DNA from: Methylococcales bacterium
GTDB taxonomy: Bacteria; Pseudomonadota; Gammaproteobacteria; Methylococcales; Methylomonadaceae
Direction: 5' to 3'
NCBI GenBank assembly: GCA_023144875.1
Contig: JAGLEW010000059.1
Coordinates: 1-17,013, forward strand
Length of the DNA stretch: 17,013 nt
In this document: in pieces, positions 14,456-17,013 of the stretch
Layout of the letters: every line of letters begins with the position of its first letter
Numbering within the stretch: position 1 is the first letter of the stretch
The notes under the pieces: generated by a model
The model's input: only the letters and a program-made list of their open reading frames with translations
The model's database searches: none
Told to the model about the DNA's origin: nothing
Translations under genes and position numbers: made by a program

Positions 14456-16110
14456 GATTTTGCCTTTATTTTTTTCCGAGCAATAAAAATTGTCATTATT
14501 AACAAAAGAATTTGCAATAATAAAATACCGAGCTGAGTGATGTCCATGTCGCCTTCCTCTTCAGCCGTTTTTTGTGTTTTTGAATGACTTAAATTGCCAT
14601 AAAATTTATATTTATCGGAGAGATTCCAAATAGGGTATTTTTTTTGATAAAATTCTTTGGTAAAAAAAGGACTGACATCCACGCCTTTTAATTTTGGCAT
14701 CCCATTTTCACCTAAAAAAGATTCAAATACGACACTGCTTATGTGTCCTCCAGGATAAATACCGTCAGTCGTCACCCCTTTTTCATTATGGTCGTGATAG
14801 GTCCAAATGCCTTCACCCATATTATTTAAGCCATCATTATGGGCATAGAGTTCTAAATCAGTTCGTTGGGCGGCGGCTAGATTAAAAACATCGCGTTGAA
14901 TACGTGCTTCAGGTTTGAGTTCTATGCCATCTAAATGTGTTGCCGTTGGTCTAAATCCATGCATGTGTAAGGCAACGGTTTCATCGCCTGCATTGAAAAC
15001 ACGAAGTTTTATTTTTTCTTCAGGTTTGATAACAATTAATGAATCTCGTAAGGTGTATGGGAAAGAGCGGCCGTTTAAAATAAAATAATTAGAATCACTT
15101 TCGGTAATATTATAATCTCGATTAATCGCCTTCGCTAATAGGCGTGAGTCATTGCCTTGTTGGATGATTTCATGCAGTTCTTTATCCAAATTTTGATATT
15201 GTAAATCGTATTCTTTACTGTATTTTTCTTTAACCGCTACCGAGGAATGCCTGACAAAACCAGCGCCTATATTAAAGGTTTGCACCCAATTATTAGGGCG
15301 ATTTTCTTCGACGATAAACATCCCGATTAAGCCCATAGATATATGAGTATGCGCTTGTACATGGCAATGGTAAATCATGGTGCCTGTTTGTCGTGGGGTT
15401 AACTCATAGGAAAATTGTTGCCCTGATAAAACCAGTTTATTACTGGTTTGTGGTACTCCATCGTTTCCAGTGCCATCGTGTTTTAAAAAAGGGTGATCGA
15501 CCCCATGAAAATGAATGCTGTGTGGAAAATAATGACTGTTTTCAAGGGTAACGATGATTTTATCGCCTTGTTCTACTCGTATTGAAGGTGAGGGTAGACG
15601 TAATAAAGGGTTGGCGATAACGCTGGCAAAACTTTCCGTTGACATGCCTCGACTTTTTGGCGCAAATGCCCAAAAACCTGGTTGAATACCAGGGGCAATA
15701 TTATAGGTTGTTATCGGATTTTTGATATCGGGGGAAAAACCATTGAGCTCGATCACTTCAAGGCGAATGTGGATTTCATCGGGATCGCCATCGCCGTCGA
15801 TATCATTTTTTTTAATTAAAAAATCTTCTGATAAAGGCGTTTGCATTAAGGTTGTCATTGAGACATTGTTGATGCCTTTCACAAATGCGGCAACATTATA
15901 CGGGTTATCTGGGGCGCAAATAGGGGAAGCGGCAATGGCAACGGATTCTATGGTTTGCGCTTCACGCCATTTTGGGTCAACGGTATCGGGACAAAAAGGT
16001 TCAATTTTTCCTAAAAAGGTTTCTTCAGTTGCAGGTGCTTGGTAGAGTGCATAAGTGATGGAAAGATTAAAATATAAAAAAATAAATAAAAAAACCTGAC
16101 GCGTTAGCAT
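14452..16110 (-). CDS. Two-domain multicopper oxidase, type-1 copper in domain 1, membrane-anchored
   Basis: A 552-residue periplasmic oxidase, probably coupling four one-electron oxidations to reduction of O2 to water. A signal peptide (1-21) is followed by a linker with a calcium-loop-like DIDGDGDPD (103-111, DxDxDGxxD). Cupredoxin domain 1 (about 112-272) holds HSIHFHG (197-203, HxxHxH) and HCHVQAHTHISM (248-259): type-1 ligands His197, Cys249, His254, Met259. Domain 2 (about 340-470) holds HMHG (382-385) and HDH (439-441) and no type-1 cysteine. Together these give the eight histidines of a trinuclear cluster. A C-terminal helix (about 524-543) followed by RKKIKAK should anchor it to the inner membrane with the catalytic part outside. 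Two-domain enzymes work as trimers; nitrite reductase NirK lacks the HCH motif, so that reading is unlikely. The substrate is unknown. Confidence 0.88.
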   Translation of the reverse strand: MLTRQVFLFIFLYFNLSITYALYQAPATEETFLGKIEPFCPDTVDPKWREAQTIESVAIAASPICAPDNPYNVAAFVKGINNVSMTTLMQTPLSEDFLIKKNDIDGDGDPDEIHIRLEVIELNGFSPDIKNPITTYNIAPGIQPGFWAFAPKSRGMSTESFASVIANPLLRLPSPSIRVEQGDKIIVTLENSHYFPHSIHFHGVDHPFLKHDGTGNDGVPQTSNKLVLSGQQFSYELTPRQTGTMIYHCHVQAHTHISMGLIGMFIVEENRPNNWVQTFNIGAGFVRHSSVAVKEKYSKEYDLQYQNLDKELHEIIQQGNDSRLLAKAINRDYNITESDSNYFILNGRSFPYTLRDSLIVIKPEEKIKLRVFNAGDETVALHMHGFRPTATHLDGIELKPEARIQRDVFNLAAAQRTDLELYAHNDGLNNMGEGIWTYHDHNEKGVTTDGIYPGGHISSVVFESFLGENGMPKLKGVDVSPFFTKEFYQKKYPIWNLSDKYKFYGNLSHSKTQKTAEEEGDMDITQLGILLLQILLLIMTIFIARKKIKAKS

Positions 16111-16116
16111 TTTATT

Positions 16117-16758
16117 TTAAGAGGGTGGCGGTCGGTTATTTTCATGAGATGAATTGGCATTAAATAAGCTACTAAAAAAGGAAAAAACTTTTTTTATGCT
16201 ACTCCATATTTTAGGTAATAGCCAGATCATTAAGCCTATTGAAACAACAAGAAGAATCAAAAATACAATGGGGTTGGTGAGACACATCCAAATGCCCGTA
16301 ATAACGGAAATATCTTCACCAATGGAGGCTGCCCAATTACTAAAGGGTTCGGGGGAGCTATTGATTAATAATCTTGAGCCTGCTTTGGTGGCATGGGTGC
16401 TGGTCGCCAATCCTCCACCAACAATGCCTGCCGCGATTTCCACAGCAGGACTGACATCGCCAATGGCGGCGGCAGCTAGTAACGCGCCTGCAGGAATGCG
16501 GATAAAGGTATGAATACCATCCCATGCGCTATCAACGCCTGGTATTTTATCGGCAAAAAATTCAATGGCATACATTAACGCCGCTGCGCCAATGACCAAT
16601 GGGTTGGCAACTATTTCTAAATCTGCAGGCAGATTAATTTGATCGTTATAAGAAAGTATCCCTAACGTTAAAATTGTGGCGTAGAGATTGATGCCACTTG
16701 CCCATGCCACGCCCATAGTCAGGGCGAGGGTGGTTGATAGGTGTTCCAGTCCTTCCAT
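16117..16758 (-). CDS. DUF4126-family membrane protein
   Basis: A 213-residue inner-membrane protein with about five or six hydrophobic segments, rich in Gly and Ala: WASGINLYATILTLGIL (19-35), PADLEIVANPLVIGAAALMY, FFADKIPGVDSAWDGIHTFIR, a GIVGGGLATSTHATKAGSRL turn and a C-terminal span VFLILLVVSIGLMIWLLPKIW, then a Ser-rich tail ending in PPPS. The DKIPGVDSAWD loop and G-x-HATKA-G segment identify DUF4126, whose function is not known. It lies 21 bases after hisA and six bases before the multicopper oxidase, so it is likely in the same transcript. AGG lies seven bases before the ATG. Confidence 0.85.
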   Translation of the reverse strand: MEGLEHLSTTLALTMGVAWASGINLYATILTLGILSYNDQINLPADLEIVANPLVIGAAALMYAIEFFADKIPGVDSAWDGIHTFIRIPAGALLAAAAIGDVSPAVEIAAGIVGGGLATSTHATKAGSRLLINSSPEPFSNWAASIGEDISVITGIWMCLTNPIVFLILLVVSIGLMIWLLPKIWSSIKKVFSFFSSLFNANSSHENNRPPPS

Positions 16759-16779
16759 AAAAAAGCCTATAAAAAATGT

Positions 16780-17013
16780 TTATTCAAAGCTTGGGCGATA
16801 GGATTCGGCGATTTTTTCCGCTTCCTCAAAATTTAATGTACCTTCGTAAATAGCGCGTCCTGTGATGGCGGCGGTAATGCCTTCACTGCTTACTTTTCCA
16901 AGGGCATGAACATCATCCATATTGGTAATACCGCCTGAAGCAATGACGGGAATATTAATGGCACGCGCAAGGTTTAAGGTCGCCTCGACATTGACTCCTT
17001 GCATCATACCATC
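16780..17013 (-). CDS. hisA: Phosphoribosylformimino-AICAR-phosphate isomerase, C-terminal part (cut by window edge)
   Basis: C-terminal 77 residues of HisA, which isomerises ProFAR to PRFAR in histidine synthesis. The frame runs open to the right edge, so the gene continues outside rather than being truncated. Seen are DGMMQGVN (the D-G-x-x-x-G of strand 6), NIPVIASGGITNMDDVHAL (phosphate-binding strand 7) and AAITGRAIYEGTLNFEEA (strand 8), the usual end of the TIM barrel. The GRAIYEG phrase favours HisA over HisF, whose end differs. Normally hisF follows hisA; here the DUF4126 gene follows after 21 bases. Confidence 0.93.
   Translation of the reverse strand, partial: DGMMQGVNVEATLNLARAINIPVIASGGITNMDDVHALGKVSSEGITAAITGRAIYEGTLNFEEAEKIAESYRPSFE

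Noticed and set aside
14452..16110. Copper nitrite reductase NirK.
   Set aside because: NirK also has type-1 copper in domain 1 but lacks HCH and the complete trinuclear histidine set, both present here.
16780..17013. hisA appears short and could be called a pseudogene.
   Set aside because: The frame is open to the window edge and the visible part is intact; it is cut by the window only.

Overview
The window is chromosomal, AT-rich (well under 50% GC by eye) and gene-dense. It looks like a free-living or symbiotic gammaproteobacterium. The supporting genes are cmoB, an Asp-type (Mg-dependent) hemB, mlaC, pyrE, tsaC of E. coli length and a SirB-family protein. The periplasmic copper proteins and base composition would fit a type I methanotroph or a Beggiatoa/Thiotrichales-like sulfur bacterium, but nothing here settles the order. 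I see no tRNA, rRNA, CRISPR array, insertion sequence or prophage.

Layout. (1) 1-2162, plus strand: a divergent PD-(D/E)XK-like hypothetical protein, a stand-alone P-loop kinase (AAA_33/COG0645 type) and a nucleoside-phosphorylase-fold protein. The last two overlap as TAATG and are probably one transcript. (2) 2157-5042, minus strand: a complete three-part ABC importer of the nitrate/sulfonate/taurine type (binding protein, permease, ATPase), followed by a SirB-family membrane protein; a promoter is visible upstream of the binding protein. (3) 5137-7840, minus strand: a dynamin-family GTPase with its own extended -10 promoter and a run of eight C residues in its coding strand, then pyrE upstream of it. 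(4) 7841-8500: a 435-base gene-free stretch holding a promoter and a terminator-like hairpin (possible small RNA or leader), then a 61-residue single-span membrane protein with a clear ribosome binding site and a strong terminator. (5) 8503-10322: hemB (minus) diverges from a solitary mlaC (plus); an intrinsic-terminator-like hairpin lies directly in front of the mlaC ribosome binding site. (6) 10367-12602: cmoB (plus) meets tsaC and a rhomboid protease (minus) tail to tail. (7) 12751-17013: an HcaT/LacY-like MFS transporter (plus), then a minus-strand run reading hisA (cut by the right edge), a DUF4126 membrane protein, a two-domain multicopper oxidase and a Met/His-rich cupredoxin.

How they work together. 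Most genes are housekeeping: pyrimidine, heme and histidine synthesis, tRNA wobble and t6A modification, and outer-membrane lipid trafficking. The most distinctive unit is the multicopper oxidase-cupredoxin pair. The genes overlap by ATGA. The oxidase has its type-1 copper motif in the N-terminal domain and all eight trinuclear-cluster histidines. The partner is a single-domain blue copper protein with a Met/His-rich N-terminus. This suggests a periplasmic, membrane-anchored copper redox pair of unknown substrate. The kinase-nucleosidase pair and the ABC-SirB cluster are further units whose substrates cannot be read from sequence.
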